A stretch of DNA of 64,000 nucleotides, taken from Herbaspirillum sp. CF444. Its GTDB lineage: Bacteria > Pseudomonadota > Gammaproteobacteria > Burkholderiales > Burkholderiaceae_D. Positions 28,339-36,229 of the stretch are shown here, piece after piece; position 1 is the stretch's first letter, and each line of letters begins with the position of its first letter. The notes below the pieces were generated by a model. It had not been told where the DNA came from, did not search any database, and saw only the letters and a program-made list of their open reading frames with translations. The translations under genes were made by a program, and so were the position numbers. The DNA is taken from contig NZ_AKJW01000027.1 of NCBI RefSeq assembly GCF_000282135.1, forward strand, positions 1 to 64,000. Reading direction: 5' to 3'.

Positions 28339-28368
28339 ATTATAGCCTTTTCAAGGACTTAGCGTCAA
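28339..28368 (-). promoter_or_regulatory. rplM-rpsI promoter
   Basis: On the minus strand TTGACG (28363-28368) and TATAAT (28339-28344) are separated by 18 bases, an almost consensus sigma-70 promoter. Transcription would start near 28332, leaving a roughly 137-base leader before rplM that begins with a CTTTCC/GGAAAG hairpin. Confidence 0.85.
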
Positions 28369-28454
28369 ACCCTTTATTGGCCTGGCCTTGTACCGTGGAC
28401 TTTTCAGCACATTCGTCTATGAGGAGGCTCGCAGGACGCCGGGCCGTTACGGAC

Positions 28455-28484
28455 AAAAAAAACCCGAAACGAGGGTTTCGGGTT
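28455..28484 (-). terminator. Intrinsic terminator of the candidate small RNA
   Basis: Perfect 10-bp stem (28461-28470 with 28475-28484) and a four-base loop; on the minus strand it runs into eight consecutive T residues, two of them part of the stem. No protein gene on this strand lies upstream for several hundred bases, so the terminator serves the small RNA or a leader. Confidence 0.88.
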
Positions 28485-28549
28485 TAAATCCACACCAAAG
28501 GAGGAGGGTGGAGGAGACAAGGTTTGATTGCGTCGAAACGTCAATCAGT
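28455..28549 (-). ncRNA. Candidate small RNA with anti-Shine-Dalgarno motifs
   Basis: An approximately 95-nt independent transcription unit. From the 5' end on the minus strand it has a hairpin with 9 paired bases, one bulged A and a UUCG loop (28525-28547). Next is a pyrimidine-rich segment with UCUCCUCC and CCUCCUCCUUU (complement of 28497-28516), the second motif lying in the loop of a possible UCCAC/GUGGA stem. Last is a 10-bp terminator stem, AACCCGAAAC/GTTTCGGGTT (28461-28484), followed by U residues. CCUCCUUU equals the 16S rRNA 3' end sequence. There is no start codon with a ribosome-binding site. The layout recalls CCUCCUCCC-motif (cuckoo) RNAs of Alphaproteobacteria. Confidence 0.65.
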
Positions 28550-28555
28550 GAATCC

Positions 28556-28584
28556 AATATAGCAAACAGAATTGTGCAGCGCAA
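28556..28584 (-). promoter_or_regulatory. Promoter of the candidate small RNA
   Basis: On the minus strand TTGCGC (28579-28584) and TATATT (28556-28561) are separated by exactly 17 bases. The predicted start is near 28549, just before the UUCG hairpin. Confidence 0.7.
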
Positions 28585-28760
28585 GATTTAATTTCTCCTC
28601 TATGAGTCAATTAAAAGTTAAATAAAAGTAAGTCTTTTTGCTGCTTTGCAATATGCATTTTTTTGCCTATTTACTCTACCCCGGCCCTATCCGCTCCAGA
28701 CCGGATTTCCCGAAAAAGTTACAATAGCCGCCTCCCTCTAATTACCCTGCGAGAACGCAC

Positions 28761-29216
28761 ATGGAATGCACAGTACGCTGGACCGGTCTTTCCGGCATGA
28801 CCTTCTTGGCTGAAACCGGCTCAGGCCACGTGGTGGCGATGGACGGCGCCCCGGACGGCGGCGGCCGCAACCTGGCGCCGCGCCCGATGGAAGTGGTGCT
28901 GCTCGGCACCGGCGGCTGCACGGCTTACGACGTGGTGGTGATTTTGCGCAAAAGCGGCCAGGATATTCGCGGCTGCGAAGTGACGCTGAAGTCGGAACGC
29001 GCGGAACAGGATCCCAAGGTCTTCACCAAGATCCACTTTCATTTCACGGTGCGCGGCCGCAACCTGAAGCCGAATGTTGTCGAGCGCGCCATCAAGTTGT
29101 CGCATGACAAATATTGTTCGGCATCCATCATGCTGGAAAAGACTGCGGAAATGACACACTCTTTCGAGATCGTCGACGACCTCAGCGACGAAGTGCAGGC
29201 CCAGACGCAACAGTAA
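28761..29216 (+). CDS. OsmC family protein (YhfA-like)
   Basis: A 151-residue OsmC/Ohr-superfamily protein. The helix carrying the first conserved cysteine reads VVLLGTGGCTAYDVVVILRK, and the second cysteine lies in KYCSASIMLEKTAEM. Classical members reduce organic hydroperoxides through these cysteines; the YhfA branch is uncharacterised. It begins MECTVRWTGLSGMTF. Single gene ending at the terminator at 29263-29289. A weak -10 TACAAT lies at 28720-28725 without a good -35. Confidence 0.88.
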   Translation: MECTVRWTGLSGMTFLAETGSGHVVAMDGAPDGGGRNLAPRPMEVVLLGTGGCTAYDVVVILRKSGQDIRGCEVTLKSERAEQDPKVFTKIHFHFTVRGRNLKPNVVERAIKLSHDKYCSASIMLEKTAEMTHSFEIVDDLSDEVQAQTQQ

Positions 29217-29262
29217 ACGTCCCCCATCTCTCTCCGTTTGCAGCGGAACCGGGGATACAAAA

Positions 29263-29289
29263 TAAAACAGGGCTTTGCGCCCTGTTTTT
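29263..29289. terminator. Terminator between osmC-like gene and coq7
   Basis: Stem ACAGGGC (29267-29273) / GCCCTGT (29279-29285) with flanking A- and T-runs; it can act in both directions for the converging genes. Confidence 0.9.
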
Positions 29290-29915
29290 CATATGCGGTA
29301 AGCCACCGTGGTCATGACTCTGGACATCATTTTCATCACGCCCCGAATCGGCGCCGGCATCTCAGCCGCACCAAGGGCTTTCGCCGCTGCGCCGTGCGCC
29401 GCTTCATCCTTGCGCATCTGATCGACGATGGCGCGCGATTTGGCATCTTGCGGCGGCAGTTTTTCCAGATGGCTGATCAGGTGCAACTCCACCTGACGCT
29501 CGGTTTCGGCAACGAAACCCAGATTGCGCGCATCGCCCACGCGCGCGGCGATAGTGCCGAGCACATACGAACCGGCGTACCACAAGGGATTGAGCAGACT
29601 GGTATGCGAACCGAGCTCGCGCAAACGCTCGGCGGTCCACGCCAGATGGTCTTCTTCCTCGATGCCGGCATGGGCGAATTGCTGCTTCAACGCCTGTGCC
29701 TGGGCAAAACGCCCCTGCGCGTCGTACAAAGCCTGTGCGCACACTTCGCCGACGTGGTTGACCCGCATCAGGCCGGCGCTGTGCAACTTCTCTTCGTCGC
29801 TCATCGCGGCGTCGCCGACATGGGCTGCCGGGTTCGGACGCGATGACGCCACCACGCCGCTGACCACGCGCAAAGCCTTGTCCAGATCAGTAATCAGTCG
29901 ATCGACGAATTGCAT
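29289..29915 (-). CDS. coq7: Demethoxyubiquinone hydroxylase Coq7
   Basis: Di-iron hydroxylase of ubiquinone synthesis, adding the last ring hydroxyl; 208 residues, the bacterial long form. Iron-ligand motifs are visible: LMRVNHVGEVCAQALY, IEEEDHLAW, and late EAAHG (KDEAAHGAAA). The protein probably associates peripherally with the inner membrane. pyrC lies 45 bases upstream on the same strand, so both may share a transcript. Confidence 0.94.
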   Translation of the reverse strand: MQFVDRLITDLDKALRVVSGVVASSRPNPAAHVGDAAMSDEEKLHSAGLMRVNHVGEVCAQALYDAQGRFAQAQALKQQFAHAGIEEEDHLAWTAERLRELGSHTSLLNPLWYAGSYVLGTIAARVGDARNLGFVAETERQVELHLISHLEKLPPQDAKSRAIVDQMRKDEAAHGAAAKALGAAEMPAPIRGVMKMMSRVMTTVAYRI

Positions 29916-29960
29916 GGATAGGCATCCCCGTAAAAATTAATCGCTGCCGAGCAAACTCGC

Positions 29961-30995
29961 TCAGGCCATCTTCCAATTCATGGTTTCGCCGCCGTTCAGC
30001 GGCACGACGGTCGCGTCGCCCATCGGCAGCTCCGCCGGGATCGTCCAGCTTTCGCGACGCAAAGTAACCGTACCTTCGTTGCGCGGCAAATCGTAGAAGG
30101 CCGGACCGTTGAAGCTGGCGAAGGCTTCGAGCTTGTCCAGCGCGCCGGCCTGATCGAAAGCTTGCGCGTACAGCTCCAGCGCATGCAGCGCGGTATAGCA
30201 GCCGGCGCAACCGCAGGCATGCTCTTTCAGGCCCTTGGCGTGCGGCGCCGAATCGGTGCCGAGGAAGAACTTGTCGCTGCCGGAAATCGCCGCGGCGACC
30301 AGCGCCTGGCGATGCGTCTCGCGCTTCAGCACAGGCAGGCAGTAGTAATGAGGACGGATGCCGCCCTTGAAAATTTCATTGCGGTTGTACAGCAGGTGAT
30401 GCGCGGTGATCGTCGCCGCCGTCGGTCCTGCCGACGCCATGACGTAGTCGGCGGCATCCTTGGTGGTGATGTGCTCGAAGACCACCTTCAGTTCCGGCAT
30501 GTCTTTGCGCAGCGGCGTCATGACGCGATCGATGAAAACGGCTTCGCGATCGAAAATGTCGATCGCCGGGTCGGTGACTTCGCCATGGACCAGAAAAGGC
30601 ATGCCGACTTCCTGCAGTACTTCCAGCGTCTTGTAGCACTTGCGCAGATCGGTGACGCCGGCGTCGGAATTGGTGGTGGCGCCGGCCGGATACAGCTTGA
30701 CTGCCTTGACGAAGCCGCTTGCCTTGGCCTTGCGGATTTCTTCCGGCGGCGTGTTGTCGGTCAGGTAGAGCACCATCAGCGGCTCGAATTGCACGCCGGC
30801 CGGCAGCGCGGCAAGGATGCGGCCGCGGTAGGCGCCGGCCTGCTCCGTCGTCGTGACCGGCGGCTTCAGGTTCGGCATGATGATCGCGCGCGCGAATTGA
30901 TGAGCGGTGTGCGGCAATACGCTTGCCAGTGTCGCGCCGTCGCGCAAATGCAAATGCCAGTCGTCCGGACGGGTAATGGTCACTACGTCGCTCAT
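29961..30995 (-). CDS. pyrC: Dihydroorotase, PyrC type
   Basis: Zinc amidohydrolase of de novo pyrimidine synthesis, cyclising carbamoyl aspartate to dihydroorotate; 344 residues, class II. Metal ligands appear in [10 protein letters not shown] (HxH near residues 14-16), [16 protein letters not shown] (carboxylated lysine), and in FLVHGEVTD and FEHITT. The catalytic aspartate is in LGTDSAPH. It is located upstream of coq7 on the same strand. Confidence 0.96.
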   Translation of the reverse strand: MSDVVTITRPDDWHLHLRDGATLASVLPHTAHQFARAIIMPNLKPPVTTTEQAGAYRGRILAALPAGVQFEPLMVLYLTDNTPPEEIRKAKASGFVKAVKLYPAGATTNSDAGVTDLRKCYKTLEVLQEVGMPFLVHGEVTDPAIDIFDREAVFIDRVMTPLRKDMPELKVVFEHITTKDAADYVMASAGPTAATITAHHLLYNRNEIFKGGIRPHYYCLPVLKRETHRQALVAAAISGSDKFFLGTDSAPHAKGLKEHACGCAGCYTALHALELYAQAFDQAGALDKLEAFASFNGPAFYDLPRNEGTVTLRRESWTIPAELPMGDATVVPLNGGETMNWKMA

Positions 30996-31122
30996 CGCTC
31001 TTCTCTTCCCTCAAAATCGGTGCTCGTGCCGGGTGCACGAAATCCCGCTATTTTACCGCAAGGGCTGCCGCGCCCGAATTGCGGCAGCTCAAACATCTGC
31101 CCGCGAATGCGGCCCTGAAAAC

Positions 31123-31154
31123 AAAAACCGCCGCGGCCTGAACCGGGCGGTTTT
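31123..31154 (-). terminator. Terminator of the glt operon
   Basis: Arms AAAACCGCC (31124-31132) and GGCGGTTTT (31146-31154); read on the minus strand the hairpin is followed by TTTTTGTTTTC. It lies about 70 bases after the gltL stop. Confidence 0.85.
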
Positions 31155-31221
31155 CGTCGAAAGACTGGATTTACCGGTTCAAAACGCAGACAACGCGCTC
31201 CGATCCGGCAGATTCGGCGTC

Positions 31222-31950
31222 TTAGTGCGTGATGATCTTGGCCAGGAAGTCGCGCGCGCGTTCCGAGCGCGGCGAACCGAAGAAGTCTTCCTTCTTGCAG
31301 TCTTCCACCACCAGACCTTTGTCCATGAAGATGACGCGATTGGCGACCTTGCGCGCAAAGCCCATTTCGTGGGTCACGACCATCATGGTCATGCCTTCTT
31401 GCGCCAGGCCGACCATGACGTCCAGCACTTCATTGATCATTTCCGGATCGAGCGCCGAGGTCGGTTCGTCGAACAACATCGCGATCGGGTCCATCGACAG
31501 CGCGCGGGCAATCGCCACACGTTGCTGCTGGCCGCCGGACAGCTGCCCCGGGAATTTATCCTTTTGTGCGATCAGGCCGACGCGGTCCAGATACTTCAGG
31601 CCCTTTTCGGTCGCTTCGTCAACGCTGCGACCCAGCACTTTAACCTGGCCGATGGTCAGGTTTTCGCGGATCGACAGATGCGGGAACAGTTCGAAGTTCT
31701 GGAACACCATGCCGATGCGCGCGCGCAGTTTCGACAGGTTGGTCTTCGGATCGCCGACGGACACGCCGTCAACCGTGATCGTGCCCTTCTGGAACGGCTC
31801 CAGGCCGTTGACGGTCTTGATCAGCGTCGACTTGCCCGAACCCGAAGGACCGCAGACCACGACCACATCGCCCTTGGCGACGCTGGTGGTGCAATCGGTC
31901 AGAACCTGGAAGCTGCCGTACCACTTGCTGACGTTATTGAGTTCAATCAT
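31222..31950 (-). CDS. gltL: Glutamate/aspartate ABC transporter ATP-binding protein
   Basis: ATPase of a polar amino-acid importer, 242 residues. Walker A GPSGSGKST near residue 36, signature LSGGQQQRVAIARAL, Walker B MLFDEPTSALD and the switch histidine in VVTHEMG are all present. It is the last gene of gltI-J-K-L. The assignment to glutamate/aspartate follows from the GltI-like binding protein heading the cluster. Confidence 0.93.
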   Translation of the reverse strand: MIELNNVSKWYGSFQVLTDCTTSVAKGDVVVVCGPSGSGKSTLIKTVNGLEPFQKGTITVDGVSVGDPKTNLSKLRARIGMVFQNFELFPHLSIRENLTIGQVKVLGRSVDEATEKGLKYLDRVGLIAQKDKFPGQLSGGQQQRVAIARALSMDPIAMLFDEPTSALDPEMINEVLDVMVGLAQEGMTMMVVTHEMGFARKVANRVIFMDKGLVVEDCKKEDFFGSPRSERARDFLAKIITH

Positions 31951-32015
31951 TTATTTCTCCTAATTCCTGAATACGGTATCGGCCGGCCACGCTTTGGATG
32001 GCCGGCGTGTGTCGG

Positions 32016-32711
32016 TTAGCGAATGATGGCGATCTTGTGCTGGAAGCGCTTCACGGTTTGCGACAGCACGAAGCTGAGCACAAAGTAGACCACGGCGACG
32101 AACAGGTACATTTCCACCAGACGGCCGTCGCGCTGAGCGATCTTGGATGCGCTGGTCACGAAGTCCGGCACCGAGCCCAGCACGTACACCAGCGACACGT
32201 CCTGGAACAGCACGATGGTTTGCGTCAGCAAGATCGGCGTCACGTTGCGGAAAGCCTGCGGCAGCACCACGTTGCCCATCATCTGCCAGTAGTTCATGCC
32301 GATGGCGTAGCCTGCAAACACCTGGCCGCGCGGGATCGACTGAATGCCCGAACGCATGATTTCGCAGTAATACGCCGCTTCAAACAGAATGAAGGTAATC
32401 AGCGCCGATTGGAACGCGCCGACCTGGATCGGTTCGCTGGCGCCGATCACCCAGGCGCCGATGAACGGCACCAGGAAGTAGAACCAGAAAATCACCAGCA
32501 CCAACGGCACCGAACGGATCAGGTTGACGTAGGTCGTTGCAACGAAGGACAGCGGCTTGTTGCTGGACAGGCGCATCATCGCCAGCAGGGTGCCGAGGAT
32601 GATGCCGCCGACCATTGCGGAAACGGTCAGCACCAGCGTGAACTTCAGGCCGGTCGTGATCAGATAGAACCACGAACGCTGAATGATATCGAAGTCGAAA
32701 TTGGAAAACAT
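32016..32711 (-). CDS. gltK: Glutamate/aspartate ABC transporter permease GltK
   Basis: Inner-membrane permease, 231 residues, with about five membrane helices. The ABC-coupling EAA region is found near ESIPRGQ-like GIQSIPRGQVFAGYAIGMN. It begins MFSNFDFDIIQRSW, typical for GltK. It is three bases downstream of gltJ, so translation is coupled; it pairs with GltJ in the membrane. Confidence 0.92.
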   Translation of the reverse strand: MFSNFDFDIIQRSWFYLITTGLKFTLVLTVSAMVGGIILGTLLAMMRLSSNKPLSFVATTYVNLIRSVPLVLVIFWFYFLVPFIGAWVIGASEPIQVGAFQSALITFILFEAAYYCEIMRSGIQSIPRGQVFAGYAIGMNYWQMMGNVVLPQAFRNVTPILLTQTIVLFQDVSLVYVLGSVPDFVTSASKIAQRDGRLVEMYLFVAVVYFVLSFVLSQTVKRFQHKIAIIR

Positions 32712-32714
32712 AGT

Positions 32715-33464
32715 TTAATGGCCTCCCGTACTGGAACTGCCGGTCGTGATGTAACCTGGCACGGCGGTAACTTTTTCCAGGATGCGCGCCAGCAGCAGCG
32801 CAATGACGGAAATGATGATGTAAATGATGGTGGCGCCGGTGAGCGATTCGAAGGTCTGGAACGTGAATTCGCGCATCGAGTAAGTCGCCGCCGTCAGCTC
32901 CACCAGGCCGATGGTCAAGGCCACCGAGCTGTTCTTGATGATCGCGGCAAACTCGTTGGTCAGCGCCGGAATGATGATCCGGAAAGCCATCGGCAACAGC
33001 ACGTAGCGGTAAGTCTGCACGGGCGTCAGACCCAGTGCGGCGCCGGCCATGCGCTGACCGCGCGGCAAGGCGTTGATCCCGGTGCTCACCTGCACCGCGA
33101 CCCGCGACGAGGTAAAGAAACCCAGCGCCAGGAAGGCAGTGATGAAAGATGCTTCCGGCAGGCTCTTGAGCCAGTCGCCCACTGCAGCGGGAACCAGTTC
33201 CGGCATCACGAAGTACCAGAGGAACATCTGGACCAGCAATGGAATATTGCGGAACAGCTCAACGTAGCCGTTGGCGATGCGAACGGCCCACGGCTTCTGG
33301 GTCGTGCGGATGGTGCCGATGATCGTGCCGAGAATCAGCGCCATGATCCAGGCCAGTACGGCCGTGGCGATGGTCCATTTCAGGCCGTTCATTAATGTAT
33401 CGATGTAGGGAATGCCATCGGGAGACTGCTCCCAGAATATGCCCCAGTTCCAGTTGTAATGCAT
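32715..33464 (-). CDS. gltJ: Glutamate/aspartate ABC transporter permease GltJ
   Basis: The 249-residue partner permease. The N-terminus MHYNWNWGIFWEQSPDG is characteristic of GltJ. The coupling loop reads GINALPRGQRMAGAALGLT. It has about five membrane helices and a C-terminus extending to STGGH. It is separated from gltI by 222 bases containing a stable hairpin. Confidence 0.93.
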   Translation of the reverse strand: MHYNWNWGIFWEQSPDGIPYIDTLMNGLKWTIATAVLAWIMALILGTIIGTIRTTQKPWAVRIANGYVELFRNIPLLVQMFLWYFVMPELVPAAVGDWLKSLPEASFITAFLALGFFTSSRVAVQVSTGINALPRGQRMAGAALGLTPVQTYRYVLLPMAFRIIIPALTNEFAAIIKNSSVALTIGLVELTAATYSMREFTFQTFESLTGATIIYIIISVIALLLARILEKVTAVPGYITTGSSSTGGH

Positions 33465-33608
33465 AGATGCCCTCGTCTTCTCGTCTCGACTCGTTTGCGA
33501 TCAGGAATAGCGTATTGCCACGATATTCCCAGGCGGCCTGCACCGGATTTACGGGGAAGTAAAAAACGGTTTTCTGAGCAGGTCTTGCTTTCTTCGCCAA
33601 CTTAAACA

Positions 33609-33632
33609 AAACGGGGGACAACTCCCCCGTTT
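33609..33632 (-). terminator. Intercistronic hairpin/partial terminator between gltI and gltJ
   Basis: Perfect 10-bp stem AAACGGGGGA/TCCCCCGTTT with a four-base loop, followed on the minus strand by TTTGTTTAAG. It lies about 54 bases after the gltI stop. Such elements often let the binding-protein mRNA accumulate in excess of the permease/ATPase mRNA. Confidence 0.75.
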
Positions 33633-33686
33633 CGCTTTTCATGCTACACAGCAATGAAATACTGTGTTTTCAGCCATTTCTTCGAC

Positions 33687-34634
33687 TTATTTCTTCTTCG
33701 AAGATTGCTTTTGCGCTTCCGGCACGGCTGCGTAAGCAGACGGTTCGCCGGAATCGGTAGGCTTGGCGAAGACGGCTTGCAGCTGCGGGCTCATCGGCAC
33801 GTTCAGGTTGACACCCTTCGGCGGGATAGGCGACTGGAACCACTTGGCATAGATCTTCTTGATGTCGTCGCCCTTGTAGACGTTGATCATCGCATCGTCG
33901 ACAACCTTCTTGAAGGCGGTGTCGCCCAATGGCAGGATCAGGCCGTATGGCTCAACCGACAGCGCTTCGCTGGAAACGACGTAATCGCCAGGCGCCTTGG
34001 AGTTGGCAGCCAGCGAAGACAACAGAATATCGTCCATCACGAACGCGACTGCACGGCCGGTTTCAACCATCAGGAAAGCTTCGGCGTGGTCCTTGGCGGC
34101 CAGGATGTTCATACCCAGGTTGCGCTCGGTGTTCAGCGTAGTGATTTGCTTCAGGTTGGATGTACCGGAAGTCGACACGATGGTCTTGCCCTTCAGGTCG
34201 TCCAGAGTCTTCAGATTGGCGGCCTTCTTCGACAGGAAGCGGTTGGCGGTAACGAACTCGGTCACGGCGAAAGCAACTTGCTTCTGACGTTCCATGTTGT
34301 TGGTCGCCGAATCGCAAGAGATGTCGGTAGTGCCGTTGGCGATCAGTGGAATACGGGTTGCCGAAGTCACAGGAACCATCTTCACGTTCAGCGAAGTCAG
34401 GCCCAGTTTCTTCTGGATCGCTGTTGCCGCCTTCAGGCACAGGTCGATCGAATAACCTTGGTACGATTGCTTGTCATCGAGGTAGGAAAACGGGATCGAA
34501 GCATCGCGCACGCCCAGTGTCAGCGTGCCGGTTTCTTTGATCTTCTTCAGACGACCGGTGAATTCTTCCGCATGGACCGAACCCATCAACACACTTGCCC
34601 CAACCAATACCCCTGCTAGCTTTAATAACTTCAT
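33687..34634 (-). CDS. gltI: Glutamate/aspartate periplasmic binding protein GltI
   Basis: High-affinity solute receptor of the importer, 315 residues. A signal peptide (MKLLKLAGVLVGASVLMGSVHA) ends near residue 22. The family-3 solute-binding domain includes GVRDASIPFSYLDD and the CDSATNN segment. The start at 34634 has AGGAGGTCAC before it; an upstream in-frame ATG at 34697 would add residues ahead of the signal peptide and is rejected. The C-terminus QKQSSKKK is unusually basic. The promoter must lie in the roughly 50 bases up to the preceding terminator. Confidence 0.93.
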   Translation of the reverse strand: MKLLKLAGVLVGASVLMGSVHAEEFTGRLKKIKETGTLTLGVRDASIPFSYLDDKQSYQGYSIDLCLKAATAIQKKLGLTSLNVKMVPVTSATRIPLIANGTTDISCDSATNNMERQKQVAFAVTEFVTANRFLSKKAANLKTLDDLKGKTIVSTSGTSNLKQITTLNTERNLGMNILAAKDHAEAFLMVETGRAVAFVMDDILLSSLAANSKAPGDYVVSSEALSVEPYGLILPLGDTAFKKVVDDAMINVYKGDDIKKIYAKWFQSPIPPKGVNLNVPMSPQLQAVFAKPTDSGEPSAYAAVPEAQKQSSKKK

Positions 34635-34682
34635 GTGACCTCCTGGAAAAATTTTTACGTAGTGTACCAAAAGCCATTCTTC

Positions 34683-34717
34683 AAAAATAGCCTTCATTCC
34701 TGAAAAGAGGCTATTTC
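34683..34717 (-). terminator. Terminator of the orphan binding-protein gene
   Basis: Arms AAATAGCC (34685-34692) and GGCTATTT (34709-34716) with a 16-base loop; on the minus strand the hairpin ends in a T-run. It isolates the gene at 34808-35716 from gltI downstream. Confidence 0.75.
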
Positions 34718-34807
34718 GCCTTTAAATTACCTTAGTTTTCAAAAACCTTCCTGCGCTGCAGGATGCGGTCCAAAAAACCGTCATCTCACGCGGAAATCCC
34801 GCCAAAT

Positions 34808-35716
34808 TCACTCATCCGCGACTTTATCGGTCGGGTAACGCAAGGTATCGCGCAACAGATATCCCATCGGCATGTTCATCGCCGGGATCGTTGCACTGAT
34901 CGGCTTCATGAACCAGCGGTCGTAAATCCTGAAAATCTCGCCCGAGCGGATAATCTTCACCATCTGCAAATCCACGTACCGCTTGAATTCCGGATCGCCC
35001 TTGCGCATCATGATCCCGTAAGGCTCCAGCGACAGCGAATCGCCGACCACCATGTAGCGTTCCGGATGCGGCACCGACAACAGATAGCGGCGCAACAATA
35101 CGTCTTCCATCACGAAGGCGTCCGCCTGACCTTTTTCCACGCTGTTGAAGGCCTCTTCGTTGTAGGTCACTTCCACGATCCTGATGCCGAGAGAGCGAAC
35201 CTTGCTGCGCTCTTCAATCTGCTTCACCATCGGCGTGTTGCGCGGCACCACCACGGCCCTGCCGCGCAGGTCTTCCCAATTGCGAATCCCCGAGTTGGCT
35301 TTCACCAGCATGCGCACCGATGCGAAGAAATGCGGCACGGTAAATGTTTCAATCTTGCGGCGCTCTGCATTGTTCGTCGACGTGCTGCATTCCAGATCGG
35401 CCTTGTTCTGATCCAGTGCGATAAAACGCGTCACCGTATCGACTTCCATGAACTGAACCTGCATCTGCGGCAATTTAAAATCCTTGCGCATCTCTTCCGC
35501 GATTCTTCGGCACAGTTCGATGGTATATCCCGTCACCTGCTTGTCGTCGCCTACAAACGCAAACGGCATCGTCCCGTTCAGGTAAGCGATCACCAGCGTG
35601 TTCGTGCGTTTGATCTTGTCGAGCGTTCCTTCCGCATGTACCTGCAATGACATGCAGATACCCAACGCAGCCACTGCCCAACGACACCATGCCTGCCTGA
35701 CCGGTCTCTTCGCCAT
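34808..35716 (-). CDS. Orphan GltI-like amino-acid-binding protein
   Basis: A second family-3 solute-binding protein, 302 residues, with a signal peptide ending near SLQVHA (residue about 28). It parallels GltI in DLECSTSTNNAERR and in EPYGIMMRKGDPEFK, so glutamate, aspartate or a similar acid is a likely ligand. It has no permease or ATPase of its own and is bounded by a terminator, so it may feed the adjacent GltJKL transporter or act as a sensor. A sigma-54 promoter motif lies about 44 bases upstream (35760-35775), which suggests nitrogen-responsive expression. Confidence 0.88.
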   Translation of the reverse strand: MAKRPVRQAWCRWAVAALGICMSLQVHAEGTLDKIKRTNTLVIAYLNGTMPFAFVGDDKQVTGYTIELCRRIAEEMRKDFKLPQMQVQFMEVDTVTRFIALDQNKADLECSTSTNNAERRKIETFTVPHFFASVRMLVKANSGIRNWEDLRGRAVVVPRNTPMVKQIEERSKVRSLGIRIVEVTYNEEAFNSVEKGQADAFVMEDVLLRRYLLSVPHPERYMVVGDSLSLEPYGIMMRKGDPEFKRYVDLQMVKIIRSGEIFRIYDRWFMKPISATIPAMNMPMGYLLRDTLRYPTDKVADE

Positions 35717-35758
35717 TCGCGACTCGCTTGCCGGCCTTGCGACCGGAGAAGTTTATTG

Positions 35759-35775
35759 AGCAAGTATCATGCCAG
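35759..35775 (-). promoter_or_regulatory. Sigma-54 (RpoN) promoter of the orphan binding protein
   Basis: On the minus strand CTGGCATG-ATAC-TTGCT matches the -24/-12 consensus YTGGCACGrNNNTTGCW except for one base. The GG (35772-35773) and GC (35760-35761) are separated by the required ten bases. The predicted transcription start is near 35748, about 30 bases before the ATG at 35716. I could not identify an activator site upstream with confidence. Confidence 0.7.
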
Positions 35776-36229
35776 AAAATCAAACAGGCAATCCTGCAAT
35801 CAAGGGCATAATTCGCGGCCTTATCCGGTCGTTCATGCATAAAGCGAGTGCGTGCGACGGCGCTGGCTACGCAGCCGGATACGATTTTCAAGAAGAATAT
35901 TTTTTGCCGCCTTCGAGAAGCATTGCAGCAAGCGCCAATGCGCTCGCGCCGGCGACGCAATGGTCGTCGGCATGTTTCGAATGTTGGGCGTGGACGTCTC
36001 CTCCTTACGCACAAATCAAACGGTCACGGCGTGGACAAAAAATGCGATCAAAACGCACGCGCGCTTTTCGCATTTTCCATCACAGGCCGACACAGGCACG
36101 CCTGCAATCGCCGCTTACTCTTTTTCTATTTTCGGCAGCAGGAATGTTGATTTTATTGTTTTCCCTGCCGCCGTTTGTTTCACCTGCCTGTTTCACCTGC
36201 CTGTTGTTACCTGCTTGCCGCCGGCAGCA
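35776..36229. other. Gene-poor region downstream of gdhA
   Basis: About 450 bases without a credible gene; the small open frames here lack ribosome-binding sites and family features. It would contain any enhancer site for the sigma-54 promoter at 35759-35775. Near its right end is the short tandem repeat at 36178-36217. I see no clear terminator for gdhA. Confidence 0.5.
36178..36217. repeat. Short tandem repeat, 13-bp unit, about three copies
   Basis: TTTCACCTGCCTG occurs twice in a row (36178-36190, 36191-36203), followed by a degenerate third copy, TTGTTACCTGCTTG. It lies just after the gdhA stop codon. Confidence 0.7.

Noticed and set aside
28388-28591. Plus-strand 67-codon frame across the candidate small RNA
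   Set aside because: No ribosome-binding site, crosses the terminator hairpin, and composition is unlike neighbouring genes.
35717-36229. Coding region in the gap between the orphan binding protein and gdhA
   Set aside because: Open frames here are short, lack ribosome-binding sites and show no family features.
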